A DNA stretch of 64,000 nt from Lysinibacillus pakistanensis. Lineage in GTDB: Bacteria; Bacillota; Bacilli; Bacillales_A; Planococcaceae. Where the stretch lies: NCBI RefSeq assembly GCF_030123245.1, contig NZ_CP126101.1:1734501-1798500 (forward strand). The letters run 5' to 3'. The notes under the pieces are model-generated. The model made no database searches and was not told where the DNA came from. It worked only from the letters and a program-made list of their open reading frames with translations. Of the stretch, positions 16,431 to 26,138 are shown piece after piece. Numbering within the stretch: the first letter of the stretch is position 1; every line of letters starts with the position of its first letter. The position numbers were made by a program, and so were the translations under genes.

Positions 16431-17018
16431 ATGAAAACGTTAATTGTCTATACATACCCAAACCATAAAAGTTTAAATTATGCTTTTTTACAGGAGGTGA
16501 TAAAAGGGTGTCGAGAGAACCCTGCGATAGAAGAATTACAGATAGTAGATTTATATGAAGAACAATTCGATCCGCGTTTAGTTTTTCATGAGCATAAACG
16601 ACGGCGTGATATGTATCGTGATCCGCAATTGGAAAAGTACCGCCAACAGCTTACATGGGCAGATCAAATTGTTTTTGTCTATCCAATTTGGTGGGGGAGA
16701 CCTCCAGCAATGCTACTAGGGTATATTGATCAATTATTTGCTTCTAATTTTGCTTATCGGGATACGAAGGGATTATTTCCTATAGGGCTCTTAAAAGGAA
16801 AGTCAGTTGTCTGTGTGTCCACGATGAAGGGGCCAACGAATTATCCATTCTTATGGTTGAATAATGCCCATAAAATTTTGATGAAAAGAGCATTATTTAA
16901 ATTTGTAGGGATGAAGAAAGTGAAATTTTTTGAATTTGGTAATATGGAAAGTAAAAAGGGGAAGCAACAGCAAAAGCTTGACAAAGTGTATCGATATTTT
17001 AAAAAGGTTGCTTACTAA
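16431..17018 (+). CDS. NAD(P)H oxidoreductase, flavodoxin fold (KefF/MdaB type)
   Basis: Of 195 residues, the N-terminal LIVYTYPNHKSLNYAFL is the FMN phosphate loop of the NAD(P)H:quinone oxidoreductase family. WADQIVFVYPIWWGRPPAMLLGYIDQ is the conserved active-site loop, and STMKGP follows. Such proteins reduce quinones or electrophiles by two electrons. The ATG at 16431 follows TTGGAGGCG. It is divergent from marR across the dyad, which suggests induction by a quinone-like compound, as for similar pairs in Bacillus. Substrate unproven. Confidence 0.82.
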   Translation: MKTLIVYTYPNHKSLNYAFLQEVIKGCRENPAIEELQIVDLYEEQFDPRLVFHEHKRRRDMYRDPQLEKYRQQLTWADQIVFVYPIWWGRPPAMLLGYIDQLFASNFAYRDTKGLFPIGLLKGKSVVCVSTMKGPTNYPFLWLNNAHKILMKRALFKFVGMKKVKFFEFGNMESKKGKQQQKLDKVYRYFKKVAY

Positions 17019-17027
17019 TGAAATTAT

Positions 17028-17059
17028 CTCGTGCAGACGTGCTTAATCGTTTGCACGAG
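17028..17059. terminator. Shared hairpin between convergent genes
   Basis: Stem CTCGTGCA / TGCACGAG with further inner pairing. It contains the stop region of the histidine kinase on the minus strand and follows the flavoprotein gene on the plus strand, so it may end both transcripts. Confidence 0.6.
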
Positions 17060-18116
17060 TTTGTGTACTGTCGATAGGTAATGTTATGATAAAGGTTGTA
17101 AATTCAGCAGGCTTGCTCTTTACAGCAATGGTACCATGGTGCATTTCAATAATTTTTTTAACAATAGCCAACCCTAGGCCGCTGCCGCCATTTGTAGCTG
17201 TTCGCGATTGATCGGCCTTATAAAATCGCTCAAAAATATGGATTAGCTGTTCTTCGGATAAACCGATGCCTGTATCCTGAACAATAACTGTAATTGTATC
17301 CAACTGCTGTGTCATCGATAAAGTGATTGTACCGCAGTCAGGCGTAAATTTAATGCTATTCGTTAGCAAATTCATCCATACTTGATTTAACAAATCCTCG
17401 TCTGCCGTAATGCTTATGTTATCAAGTTGAAGATCAAAGTCGAGTTGTTTCATTATCCAATTAGGCTCAAGTGCCAATACAACATTGCGTAATTGTTTAT
17501 CAAGTCGATAATTTTTCGCCTCAAATGGATGATGCTGTGATTCTAGAGAAGTAAGCTTAAGCAAATTATCACTTATTTTTGATAAGCGATTACTTTCTAA
17601 TTCAATGATTTCTAGGTAGTGTCGACGCTTTTCTTCAGGCAGATTAATATTTTTAAGTGCCTTTGCAAAGCCATTAATAGATGTTAAAGGTGACTGTATT
17701 TCATGGGAAACGTTTGAAATGAACTCTTGACGCATTCTTTCAAGTTCGCCTAATTCCACAGCCATATGATTGATGCCATGAATTAATTGCCCAAATTGAT
17801 CTTCTTCATCTGCTTTTAAATCTAATTGGACATCAAAATCACCTTTTGCCATGCGACTTAATGCATCCACAATTGTATCCCAATAGTTTCGTTTTCGATT
17901 TAATCCGATTAAAAAGATAATAGCGGCTGAACAGGCAAAGAGCACAAATACACCTATCACTGTTCCTAACTGGAGCCAAAATCCTTGAGGTTCTGCACCT
18001 AATCGACCATAAAGCCATGTGGTTGCATGATAGGCAAGAAAAGCAAATACAGTATTTGCAATGAGGAACAAGCAAAGGACCATGATCAACTTGAAAAGGA
18101 ATCTGCGTTTTCTCAT
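17043..18116 (-). CDS. Sensor histidine kinase
   Basis: A membrane kinase of 357 residues with two helices (about 7-29 and 50-72), a very short extracytoplasmic loop, a HAMP segment, and HisKA with His138 in SNVSHEIQSPL. The HATPase domain has NLLTNSIKF (N box), QDTGIGL (G1) and GGSGLGLAIVK (G2). The small sensor loop suggests membrane-based sensing. Its ATG overlaps the stop of the response regulator by four bases, so they are translationally coupled. It is last in the order ABC exporter-regulator-kinase. Confidence 0.9.
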   Translation of the reverse strand: MRKRRFLFKLIMVLCLFLIANTVFAFLAYHATTWLYGRLGAEPQGFWLQLGTVIGVFVLFACSAAIIFLIGLNRKRNYWDTIVDALSRMAKGDFDVQLDLKADEEDQFGQLIHGINHMAVELGELERMRQEFISNVSHEIQSPLTSINGFAKALKNINLPEEKRRHYLEIIELESNRLSKISDNLLKLTSLESQHHPFEAKNYRLDKQLRNVVLALEPNWIMKQLDFDLQLDNISITADEDLLNQVWMNLLTNSIKFTPDCGTITLSMTQQLDTITVIVQDTGIGLSEEQLIHIFERFYKADQSRTATNGGSGLGLAIVKKIIEMHHGTIAVKSKPAEFTTFIITLPIDSTQTRAND

Positions 18117-18790
18117 GTGGTTAGTTCCAAGCGATAGCCAAGACCACGAATGGTGCGAATGATAAAGCCACTCATTTCTTGTGGAAACCGTTCGCGTATT
18201 CTTTTAATATGGACATCGACTGTCCGTTCATCTCCCTCATAGTCATAGCCCCAAATTTCTTCAATTAATTGTTCGCGTGAAAAGGTTTTACCCGCATAGC
18301 TCGCTAGCGTAAATAATAGCTCGAACTCCTTTAATCGAAGTATTATAATTTCCCCGTTCAAATCGACTTCATGTGTCTGACGATTGAGTTTGACATTGCC
18401 AGCTTCTACAATCTGTGAGACCGAAATACGATATCTTTTTAATATCGACTTTACACGGACAATTAGCTCGGCAGGCTCAAAAGGCTTTACGAGATAATCA
18501 TCTGTCCCCAAATGAAAGCCCTTGACCTTTTGAGACGTTTCTCCTTTAGCTGTGAGCATGAGGATAGGGAGATCTGTATCGAATGAACGTATTTCCTCAC
18601 ATAGTGTCCAGCCATCCATGTTTGGCATCATAATATCCATCACGACCATATCCACTTTTTCAGCGGCTAACTTGGACAGTGCATCAACACCGTCCGTAGC
18701 TTCTATAACCTCTAACCCTTCATTTTGTAAAAATACTTTTACTAATTCTCGAATATATGCATCATCATCCACCACTAATAGTTTTGTCAT
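18113..18790 (-). CDS. OmpR-family response regulator
   Basis: The receiver domain has the acidic pocket VVDDD, phospho-acceptor Asp52 in MDIMMP, and Lys in LVKPFEP. The C-terminal winged helix includes DERTVDVHIKRIRERF-type recognition sequence (GYDYEGDERTVDVHI). The upstream in-frame ATG at 18811 overlaps the ABC gene's stop and has its ribosome site only at zero spacing, so the ATG at 18790, nine to ten bases after AAGGGA, is preferred. It is coupled to the kinase downstream and probably controls the transporter gene before it. Confidence 0.9.
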   Translation of the reverse strand: MTKLLVVDDDAYIRELVKVFLQNEGLEVIEATDGVDALSKLAAEKVDMVVMDIMMPNMDGWTLCEEIRSFDTDLPILMLTAKGETSQKVKGFHLGTDDYLVKPFEPAELIVRVKSILKRYRISVSQIVEAGNVKLNRQTHEVDLNGEIIILRLKEFELLFTLASYAGKTFSREQLIEEIWGYDYEGDERTVDVHIKRIRERFPQEMSGFIIRTIRGLGYRLELTT

Positions 18791-18807
18791 CAAAACATAT
18801 CCCTTCG

Positions 18808-20562
18808 TCATTCCTCTTTAATTCGTAATTGCTGCTTCGCAAACTCACGATACATTGCATGTGTTTCAAAGAGCGTTTCATGTGTACCACAGCCTGTAAT
18901 ATATCCTTTTTCTATAAATAATATTTGATCGGCATCTACCACTGTTGATAGACGGTGAGCTATAACTAATGTTGTGCGACCTTGCATTAAATTGTCTAAC
19001 GCCTTCTGTACATAAATCTCCGACTTGCTATCTAAACTCGAGGTTGCTTCATCTAGCATTAAAATTTGAGGGTTCCGTAACAGGGCTCTTGCAATGGAAA
19101 TACGCTGACGTTGCCCACCTGAAAGCTTAATTCCTCGTTCTCCAACCTCTGTGTTAAACTTATCTGGCAGATCATTTATAAAGTGATCAGCATAGGCCAT
19201 TTTAGCCACTTTTTCTAGCTCATCATCCCGCACCTCACGGTCAACACCGTAGCAAATATTGTCACGAATCGTTCCTGACAGTAGGGCACTTTCCTGCGCC
19301 ACATAGCCAATTTGACTGCGCCAAGAGTGGAGTGAGAAAGTTTCAATTGGTGTATCTCCTAGTGTAATACTGCCACTAGTTGGCTGATAATATCGCTCTA
19401 AGAGAGAAAATGTTGTTGTTTTTCCGCCACCACTTGGTCCAACGATGGCCGTTACTTTGCCTGGCTCAATGGTAAAGTTAATATTGGACAAAATTGGTTC
19501 CTCATCATAAGAGAAGTCCACATTTTTGACATAAATCGGTTGATCTACTTTTTCTACTGTTAAGCCGTCCTCAATATGTTCTTCTTCATGTTCAAGTAAC
19601 TCGCTAATTCGTTCCGTAGCTCCCATAGCCTTTTGAAGTTGCGTAAAGAACATAGTTAATTGGGTCATAGGCATAATGATTTGGATTAAATATAAAATAA
19701 ATGCCACCATATCGCCAGCAGTTAGTTCCCCAGAGGATACACGAACACCACCGTATCCAATAATAGCGACAAGTACTGACATCAGAACAAATGAAATTAA
19801 TGGCGAAATAAGTGCATGAATTTTTGCTTCTTTTAAGCCAAAGGTAAAGAGATTTGTAATGCCCTTTTTTCCACGCTCATATTCAATTTGCTCTGCATTC
19901 GATGCCTTAACTAAGCGTGTTTCAGGTAAAACTTGGTTCAGCACGGATGTAAACTTCGCTGTCTCATCTTGCATACCCTTTGAAATCACAAACATGCGTT
20001 TACCAAGCAACATTAAAATAACCATCGCCAGTGGAACAGCGATTAGCATTACCAGCGTCATTTTCCAATCTAAGAATAAGAGAATGATGATAGAGCCGAT
20101 GATGGAAATAACACCAGATAAGCAGTTTGCTAGATGCTCCGTAATAAGCTCCTTCACGACCGCTGTGTCATTGGTAACACGGCTTAATGTTTCACCAGTA
20201 TCATGTTCATCATAATAGGGGATTGGTAAATGAAGCAGCTTGCGCCAAAGTTGATCTCGTAATTTTGCCACAACATGCTGTCCAACTCGATTTAAATAAT
20301 AGATGGATAATCCACTAGCAATAGCCTGTGCGATAAAGGCAATACCCAGTAAAATGATTTGCCAATAATTAAGCGCTTCTAATGAAAAGCCATCCACTAA
20401 CTGTTTTGTAAATAAGGGGACGATAAAGCCTACACCCGTTGTAGCTAAACTCATAATTAAGGCAATAACTAGTAGCCAAACAGGTGGTTCAGCTCGTTTT
20501 ACTAATTGTATAAAACGTCGCCAATCTTGTTTTTTAGTAGTACCTTTTGATGTTTCTTGCAA
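18808..20562 (-). CDS. ABC multidrug exporter, half-transporter (BmrA/LmrA-like)
   Basis: 584 residues with an N-terminal type IV exporter membrane domain of six helices and a C-terminal ATPase: Walker [11 protein letters not shown]-loop in YVAQES, signature LSGGQRQR, Walker [13 protein letters not shown] and the H-loop AHRLST. Such half-transporters work as homodimers that export lipophilic drugs or lipids. The start is a TTG nine bases after AAGGAGG. The two-component system follows directly, an arrangement that suggests the exporter answers to envelope or drug stress. The substrate is unknown. Confidence 0.9.
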   Translation of the reverse strand: MQETSKGTTKKQDWRRFIQLVKRAEPPVWLLVIALIMSLATTGVGFIVPLFTKQLVDGFSLEALNYWQIILLGIAFIAQAIASGLSIYYLNRVGQHVVAKLRDQLWRKLLHLPIPYYDEHDTGETLSRVTNDTAVVKELITEHLANCLSGVISIIGSIIILLFLDWKMTLVMLIAVPLAMVILMLLGKRMFVISKGMQDETAKFTSVLNQVLPETRLVKASNAEQIEYERGKKGITNLFTFGLKEAKIHALISPLISFVLMSVLVAIIGYGGVRVSSGELTAGDMVAFILYLIQIIMPMTQLTMFFTQLQKAMGATERISELLEHEEEHIEDGLTVEKVDQPIYVKNVDFSYDEEPILSNINFTIEPGKVTAIVGPSGGGKTTTFSLLERYYQPTSGSITLGDTPIETFSLHSWRSQIGYVAQESALLSGTIRDNICYGVDREVRDDELEKVAKMAYADHFINDLPDKFNTEVGERGIKLSGGQRQRISIARALLRNPQILMLDEATSSLDSKSEIYVQKALDNLMQGRTTLVIAHRLSTVVDADQILFIEKGYITGCGTHETLFETHAMYREFAKQQLRIKEE

Positions 20563-20732
20563 AGAAATAAGCCTCCTTCAGTGTTCTATGGCTTTTACTA
20601 TAGCATCTGTTTATGAACTGAATATGAAATGAATTGTAATGAAGCTACAATAAGTGTACAAAATTACCACTTCTTAATTATTACAATAAAGAAAAAATAA
20701 ATAAAGAGGTTCCTTTTTTTGGAGAGATACCA

Positions 20733-20760
20733 TATAATATTCATAAACCGACAGTCGGTC
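20733..20760 (+). promoter_or_regulatory. Promoter with overlapping TetR-type operator for the MFS gene
   Basis: TATAAT at 20733-20738 is followed by ACCGACAGTCGGT (20747-20759), a near-perfect 13-base palindrome of the GACCG-N-CGGTC sort bound by many TetR/QacR-family repressors. The site would cover the transcription start. No TetR gene lies nearby in the window, and the -35 element is weak. Confidence 0.6.
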
Positions 20761-20841
20761 TATAAAATTCACCGAAATTCGAAATATGATTGATGGCTGA
20801 ATGATTTAACATCCATTAAGCACAGGAAAGGGGTTATTCAA

Positions 20842-22098
20842 ATGGAATCTCAGATAACAAGAAAAGGCTTTTCAAAAGATTTTAACCTAATGGTGGTTGG
20901 GCAAATTATTTCAATTTTAGGATCTGCTCTTTTAAGGTTTGCTCTTTCACTTTATGTATTAGATATTACAGGTCGTGCAGATCTTTTTGCTGTACTATTT
21001 GCGATTTCAAGTATCCCGATTTTACTTGCACCACTTGGAGGAGCTATTGCTGACAGATTCAATCGACGTAATTTAATGGTACTATTTGATTTTGTCAGTA
21101 GTGTAATCGTGTTTATTTTTTTATTTTGGCTTATAAGTGATAATAGTTCTATCGTCTTTATCGGTATCGTCATGGTGTTACTTTCACTTGTTAGTGCCAT
21201 GTACACCCCAGCAGTTATGGCTAGTATCCCTGTTCTTGTAGAAGAAGAGAAGCTTGAGCAAGCAAATGGCATTGTCAATGGGATTCAAGCATTGTCGGGT
21301 GTAGCGGCTCCTGTGTTAGGAGGAATATTATACGGCATGATTGGCTTAAAAGTGCTTGTCGTCATCAGTGGGGTGCTCTTTTTTCTATCAGCCTTATTAG
21401 AGATGTTTATTACCATTCCATTTAATCAACGAGAACAGGACGGACATATTATTCCAACACTTATCAATGATTTGAAAGAGGGCTTTAGCTATGTATTAAA
21501 GCAATCTTTTATATTCAAATGCATGATTTTAGCAGCATTATTAAATTTATTATTAACCCCATTGTTTGTTGTAGGTGTACCAATAATTCTCCGCGTCACA
21601 ATGCAAAGTAGTGATACGTTATATGGAATAGCAATGGGATTGATCGATTTTGCTACTATTTTAGGGGCTTTATCGATGGGATACTTTGCAAAAAAAATGG
21701 GTATCAGTAATTTGTATATTTGGATTTTCGTCACAGCCTTATTGATTGTTCCAATGGCCATTTCAGTTATGCCTATTATGCTTACGATTGGCTATTATCC
21801 TTCTTATATTGTTTTTGTTATCAGCACCCTTTTGATAGCTATGATTATTACAGTTATTTCTATTTATGTTATTACAATTGTCCAAAAAGAAACACCAAAT
21901 GAAAATTTAGGGAAGGTTATGGCGATTATTATTGCCGTTTCACAATGTATGGCACCAATTGGGCAAATATTGTATGGCTTACTATTTGAGGTATTTAGTA
22001 GTGAAATCTATGTTCCAATTTTAATAATTGGTGTATTCATGGTGATCCTGGCTTTAGCAACCAACAGAATATTACGATTTGAAGAGAGAAATAATTAA
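20842..22098 (+). CDS. Major facilitator superfamily exporter
   Basis: A 418-residue protein with twelve predicted helices. The MFS signature after helix 2 appears as GGAIADRFNRRNLM, and helices 4-5 carry AMYTPAVMASIPVLVEEE with a downstream GIVNGIQALSGVAAPVLGG (motif C region of proton-driven drug exporters). It resembles the MefA/Bmr-like macrolide or multidrug efflux group. It has a strong AAAGGGG ribosome site and is monocistronic, between a TetR-like operator and a terminator. The substrate is unknown. Confidence 0.87.
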   Translation: MESQITRKGFSKDFNLMVVGQIISILGSALLRFALSLYVLDITGRADLFAVLFAISSIPILLAPLGGAIADRFNRRNLMVLFDFVSSVIVFIFLFWLISDNSSIVFIGIVMVLLSLVSAMYTPAVMASIPVLVEEEKLEQANGIVNGIQALSGVAAPVLGGILYGMIGLKVLVVISGVLFFLSALLEMFITIPFNQREQDGHIIPTLINDLKEGFSYVLKQSFIFKCMILAALLNLLLTPLFVVGVPIILRVTMQSSDTLYGIAMGLIDFATILGALSMGYFAKKMGISNLYIWIFVTALLIVPMAISVMPIMLTIGYYPSYIVFVISTLLIAMIITVISIYVITIVQKETPNENLGKVMAIIIAVSQCMAPIGQILYGLLFEVFSSEIYVPILIIGVFMVILALATNRILRFEERNN

Positions 22099-22111
22099 CT
22101 TAGTACTTATG

Positions 22112-22139
22112 AGTCCCTTATATAGAAGGGACTTTTTTA
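22112..22139 (+). terminator. Terminator after the MFS gene
   Basis: Perfect 8-bp stem AGTCCCTT / AAGGGACT with a 6-base loop, then TTTTTT. Confidence 0.9.
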
Positions 22140-22178
22140 TTACTCCAACGACATGAAAAACAAATCTTGGAGAAAAGC

Positions 22179-22209
22179 TTGACCTTCAAGTTGGTTGAAG
22201 GTTTACCAT
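22179..22209 (+). promoter_or_regulatory. MerR-type promoter and operator for merR-RND
   Basis: TTGACC (22179-22184) and TACCAT (22204-22209) are separated by 19 bp instead of 17. The dyad ACCTTCAA (22182-22189) / TTGAAGGT (22195-22202) fills the spacer. This is the classical architecture on which MerR proteins twist the DNA to activate transcription, here presumably of their own gene and the pump. Confidence 0.8.
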
Positions 22210-22231
22210 TGGAAATGAGAGGTGTGATGTT

Positions 22232-22996
22232 ATGAAAAAATATATGACCATTCAAGAGTTCTCTGAAAGAACAGGTATAGCCAAAAGCACTCTACGCTTT
22301 TATGAAACCAAAAATTTATTACTGCCAGAGGAAAGGAGCTTAAATGGCTATCGTGTGTATGCAGACAGCCAGATTGCAACTGTAAAATTAATATCCACTT
22401 TGCGTTTGGCGGATGTTCCTATTAATGAAATTCAACATTATTTACAGGAGCAGAATGAAGCGGTTCGTCAAGAGATGATGCAAAAATGGATTCAACATAT
22501 TAAGAGAAAAAGAGATTTATTGGATATTAGCCTGCGTTATTTAGAAAGTGATTCTATTCGAGAGGATATTTATTTAATTGATAAAAATGATGAAAAGATT
22601 ATTTGGTATACAGCCAAATCGACGACAGGGAAATTTGGAGAAAGCTTTGCACAAAGAGCAAATGAATTAAAACAATTAAATATCCGTATTAAAAGCTACT
22701 ATTTAAATTATTTATCAGGGCAAGACGAAATTAAAGCTCAAATTGGCTTTGGAGTTCCAGTAGACACAAATTTAAATATGCATATAGATTGTGATTTTAT
22801 TGAACACATGCCTGCTTGTATATGTTTGGCACTACCCTTTAAAGAGCATATGTCAACGATTAAGGATGGCTATATTAAATTACTACAATATGCTCTTCAA
22901 CATAAATGGGTCCCTACCCGTTCCATTTTAGAGTGGTATCGAGGTGATGATTATACACAATTAGATTTATTGTTACCTGTTATTCAAATGGAGTAG
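22232..22996 (+). CDS. MerR-family regulator with effector-binding domain
   Basis: The N-terminal winged helix reads MTIQEFSERTGIAKSTLRFY then ETKNLL, the standard MerR DNA-binding sequence, followed by a coiled coil (about residues 75-110). A C-terminal half of about 140 residues looks like a GyrI-like ligand pocket, as in BltR/TipA-type drug sensors. It lacks the Cys pattern of metal-sensing MerR proteins. The RND pump gene begins 30 bases downstream and the MerR-type promoter precedes, so the two genes probably form a drug-inducible unit. Confidence 0.87.
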   Translation: MKKYMTIQEFSERTGIAKSTLRFYETKNLLLPEERSLNGYRVYADSQIATVKLISTLRLADVPINEIQHYLQEQNEAVRQEMMQKWIQHIKRKRDLLDISLRYLESDSIREDIYLIDKNDEKIIWYTAKSTTGKFGESFAQRANELKQLNIRIKSYYLNYLSGQDEIKAQIGFGVPVDTNLNMHIDCDFIEHMPACICLALPFKEHMSTIKDGYIKLLQYALQHKWVPTRSILEWYRGDDYTQLDLLLPVIQME

Positions 22997-23026
22997 TAAG
23001 ACTTTACATAATTAGGAAGGTGTAAT

Positions 23027-26000
23027 ATGAAACGATTTATCCGTTTTACTATGAAAAATGCTTTAACAATGATATTAATCATACCTCTTTTTATTGCAGG
23101 AGGGATTTATTCATTAAAAACTTTACATATGGAGAAGTACCCAAACGTCGATATTCCATATTTGACAGTAATTATTCCTTTTCAGGGAGCCTCTCCAGAA
23201 CAAGCTATGAATGATATTGGAAAGCAAATGGAAAGAGCGTTCCTCAAGCTTGAAGGAAGAAAAAATGTTTACACGAACGGTGTTACGAATGCTGTCTATT
23301 CAACGATCGAATTTGATATGACAATGGATATGAAGGAAGCAGAGCGGCTTGTAAGGAGAAGTGTGGATAGTTTACAACTGCCTAAATTAGCAGGTGAACC
23401 TCAATATGAATTAACGAGACCTGGTGGAAATCCAATGAGTTTCACAATGGGTATATATGGGCCAGAAAAAATCGACGAAGTTCAAAAGTTTGTAAAGGAC
23501 ACAATACTCCCACGATTGACTGTTATAGAGGGTATAAGTGACTTAGAATGGAGTGGAATAACAGAAAGGTCTGTATTTATACGACTTTTACCGCAAAAAT
23601 TAATAACAAATGGTTTTACATTCAATGATGTACGAGAAGCAATTGTAGCAAGTAATCTTTCTGTGCCAACTGGAGATATTACTATTTCAAATGAAATTTT
23701 ACCAGTAAGAATAAATAGTACACTTACATCTATTGAGGACATTAAAAATGTAAAGCTTTTTTCGAAAGAAGGAGAATATACTGCAAAGACTTTAGGTGAA
23801 GTAGCTGAAGTAACAGATGAAAGTAAATATACAAATAATATAACACGCATTAATGGCAAGGAGGGTGTTAGTTTCAGTATTATTCCTGAGGGTGGTGCCG
23901 ATGTAGTAGGAATTATTGATCAAGTTAAGAAGGAAATGGATTCTTTAGCTATTCCAGAAGATTATAAAGTGGAGATTTTGCACGATCAATCTATTGAAAT
24001 TAATCAATCCGTTCATTCAATGCTCCGTGAAGTCTTTTTAGGTGCATTCATGACGGTTCTCATCACATTATTATTTTTAAAAAATATTCGTTCGACTTTT
24101 ATTGCCGTCATCTCAATCCCAGTTTCAATTTTTGCATCTTTTCTTTGGCTGAAAGCAATGGGATATACATTAAATATTATGACACTTGCTGGGATTGCTG
24201 TGGCAGTTGGACGAGTTGTAGATGATTCTATCGTCGTTATTGAAAATATATTTAGGAGAGTAAGGGCATCAAAGGAAAGAGACGAAGAATTAATAGAACA
24301 AGCAACAAGTGAAGTTGCAACTGCGATAACTTCCTCAACCATAACAACCATTGCTGTTTTTCTTCCACTTGCTTTTGTACCAGGAATTGTAGGTGGTTTT
24401 TTCAAGCCACTAGCATGGACCATTGTCATTTCATTGTTAATTTCTTTAATGGTTGCCGTCACTATTGTACCAATATTGTCAAAGGTCTTTTTATTAAAGA
24501 CTACGCCTAAACTCTCACATGAGAATGTCCTTCAAAAGTGGTATCGTAAAAGTTTAACTTGGACTTTGCATCACCGTCTGATTACTTTATTTGCTGCACT
24601 TGTAATTTTAATAGGCACTACTGTTAGCATTGCACCCAAGCTAGGGACAACCTTTCTACCACAGGAGAAAGTGAACAATTTCAAGGTTGAATTGACCATG
24701 GAAAATGGAACTTCCTTAGAAAAAGCAACTGATGTGGCTAGTAAAGTAGAAAATATATTATTAAATCAAAAGGAAATCAATCTTATACATACAGTTATTA
24801 ATCCGCAATCAAAAAATGCAACGATTTCTTTTGTAGTCAATGATTCTGTTAAGGAATTGTATGAATATGTTAGTAATTTGCAACTACAGTTAACAACAAT
24901 AAGTGAACCTAAGGAAATGAAGGTATCAGGTATTGGAGGAATTATTGGAGGGGCAGAAAACAAATATACGTTAGTAGTAAATGGTACTAATTTAGAAGAA
25001 ATAAAAAGAGCGAGTGAGCAGATAACAGCCGCTTTAAAGAAAGTGCAAGGTATGGAGAATGTGACAACATCTTTAGAGGCGGAAGTGCCTGAAATCATTG
25101 TTGATTTGGATGATACGAAACTTGCCGAGAAAAGAATGATGCCAGCAATGGTTGCACAAAATCTTCGAGCACTCATTAATGGCGATGTAGTCACAACTTT
25201 GCAAGCTGCTGATGAAATCAAAGAAGTGAATCTAGGATTAAAAATGGATGAGATGACTTCGCTTAAAGATTTAGGAAAGGTTCAAATCAGTAATGTAATG
25301 GGAATTCCCGTCAAGCTGAATGAAATAGGAGAACTAAAAAGAGTTCATAATATCACTTCAATTTCTCATTTAAATGGTGAAGAATATATTATGGTGTATG
25401 GAACCATTACTGATGAAAAAATAGGAGATGTAACTGCTCAGGCAGATAAGATGATTAATAAACTACAGCTTCCTGAGAATATTAGCTATTATAAAGAAGG
25501 TGTGTCAGCTTCAATGGATGATGGTTTCAGGGATTTATCAATTGCCATAGGAATTAGTATATTTTTAGTATATTTGGTACTGGTATTCACCTTTAAGGAA
25601 GGAAAAGCCCCATTTGTTATCTTGTTTGCTATTCCGTTCTCAGTTATAGGTGCAGTAATAGGTCTTTATATTGTAAAGGAACCGATTGGAATGCCTGCAA
25701 TGATTGGTTTACTAATGTTAAATGGGATTGTTGTAACGAATGCAATCGTACTAATTGATAAGGTGAAGCAATTCGAAAGAAGTGGCATGACCAAACAATC
25801 AGCTTTAGTGGAAGCAGGCGTTATACGTATTCGTCCTATTTTAATGACAGCTATTGCTACAATGGGAGCATTAGTACCCATGGCAATTTCGAATGAAACT
25901 GGCATGGTATCAAAATCACTTTCTGTTGTAGTGATAGGTGGGCTATTTACTTCTACTTTTTTAACACTGTTTATTGTACCTATACTTTATAGCCTATTTC

Positions 26001-26032
26001 AAAAGAATAAAAAATCACTAAGCCATATTTAA
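23027..26032 (+). CDS. RND-family efflux permease (SwrC-like)
   Basis: At 1001 residues it matches the AcrB/HAE1 superfamily: a first helix, a large outer loop, helices 2-6 (from about residue 335), a second large loop, and helices 8-12. The proton-relay Asp pair is present in VGRVVDDSIVVIENI. Like SwrC (YerP) of B. subtilis it works in a cell without an outer membrane, and no adaptor protein gene accompanies it. SwrC exports surfactin and related lipids or peptides; the substrate here is unknown. It is co-transcribed with merR and ends at a bidirectional hairpin. Confidence 0.92.
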   Translation: MKRFIRFTMKNALTMILIIPLFIAGGIYSLKTLHMEKYPNVDIPYLTVIIPFQGASPEQAMNDIGKQMERAFLKLEGRKNVYTNGVTNAVYSTIEFDMTMDMKEAERLVRRSVDSLQLPKLAGEPQYELTRPGGNPMSFTMGIYGPEKIDEVQKFVKDTILPRLTVIEGISDLEWSGITERSVFIRLLPQKLITNGFTFNDVREAIVASNLSVPTGDITISNEILPVRINSTLTSIEDIKNVKLFSKEGEYTAKTLGEVAEVTDESKYTNNITRINGKEGVSFSIIPEGGADVVGIIDQVKKEMDSLAIPEDYKVEILHDQSIEINQSVHSMLREVFLGAFMTVLITLLFLKNIRSTFIAVISIPVSIFASFLWLKAMGYTLNIMTLAGIAVAVGRVVDDSIVVIENIFRRVRASKERDEELIEQATSEVATAITSSTITTIAVFLPLAFVPGIVGGFFKPLAWTIVISLLISLMVAVTIVPILSKVFLLKTTPKLSHENVLQKWYRKSLTWTLHHRLITLFAALVILIGTTVSIAPKLGTTFLPQEKVNNFKVELTMENGTSLEKATDVASKVENILLNQKEINLIHTVINPQSKNATISFVVNDSVKELYEYVSNLQLQLTTISEPKEMKVSGIGGIIGGAENKYTLVVNGTNLEEIKRASEQITAALKKVQGMENVTTSLEAEVPEIIVDLDDTKLAEKRMMPAMVAQNLRALINGDVVTTLQAADEIKEVNLGLKMDEMTSLKDLGKVQISNVMGIPVKLNEIGELKRVHNITSISHLNGEEYIMVYGTITDEKIGDVTAQADKMINKLQLPENISYYKEGVSASMDDGFRDLSIAIGISIFLVYLVLVFTFKEGKAPFVILFAIPFSVIGAVIGLYIVKEPIGMPAMIGLLMLNGIVVTNAIVLIDKVKQFERSGMTKQSALVEAGVIRIRPILMTAIATMGALVPMAISNETGMVSKSLSVVVIGGLFTSTFLTLFIVPILYSLFQKNKKSLSHI

Positions 26033-26125
26033 AAATTTTACGACAGAAAAGCGCAAGAAATCAACGTTTCTAAAATGATTTCTTACGCTTTTTAGTTTTG
26101 ACCAGTTTGATCCAGACCTTTTAAA
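26032..26125. repeat. Dispersed repeat, copy 1, containing a bidirectional terminator hairpin
   Basis: Hairpin arms AAAAGCGCAAGAAATCA and TGATTTCTTACGCTTTTT lie between the convergent RND and multicopper oxidase genes and can end both transcripts. The hairpin and its flanks, including the tail GTTTTGACCAGTTTGATCCA, recur at 51221-51308 with clear but imperfect identity. Confidence 0.75.
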
Positions 26126-26138
26126 AATAATGTTTTCG

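Noticed and set aside
24013..24462. Long minus-strand frames inside the RND pump gene
   Set aside because: They are shadows of a long, well-conserved gene on the plus strand; they have no ribosome sites or recognisable motifs.
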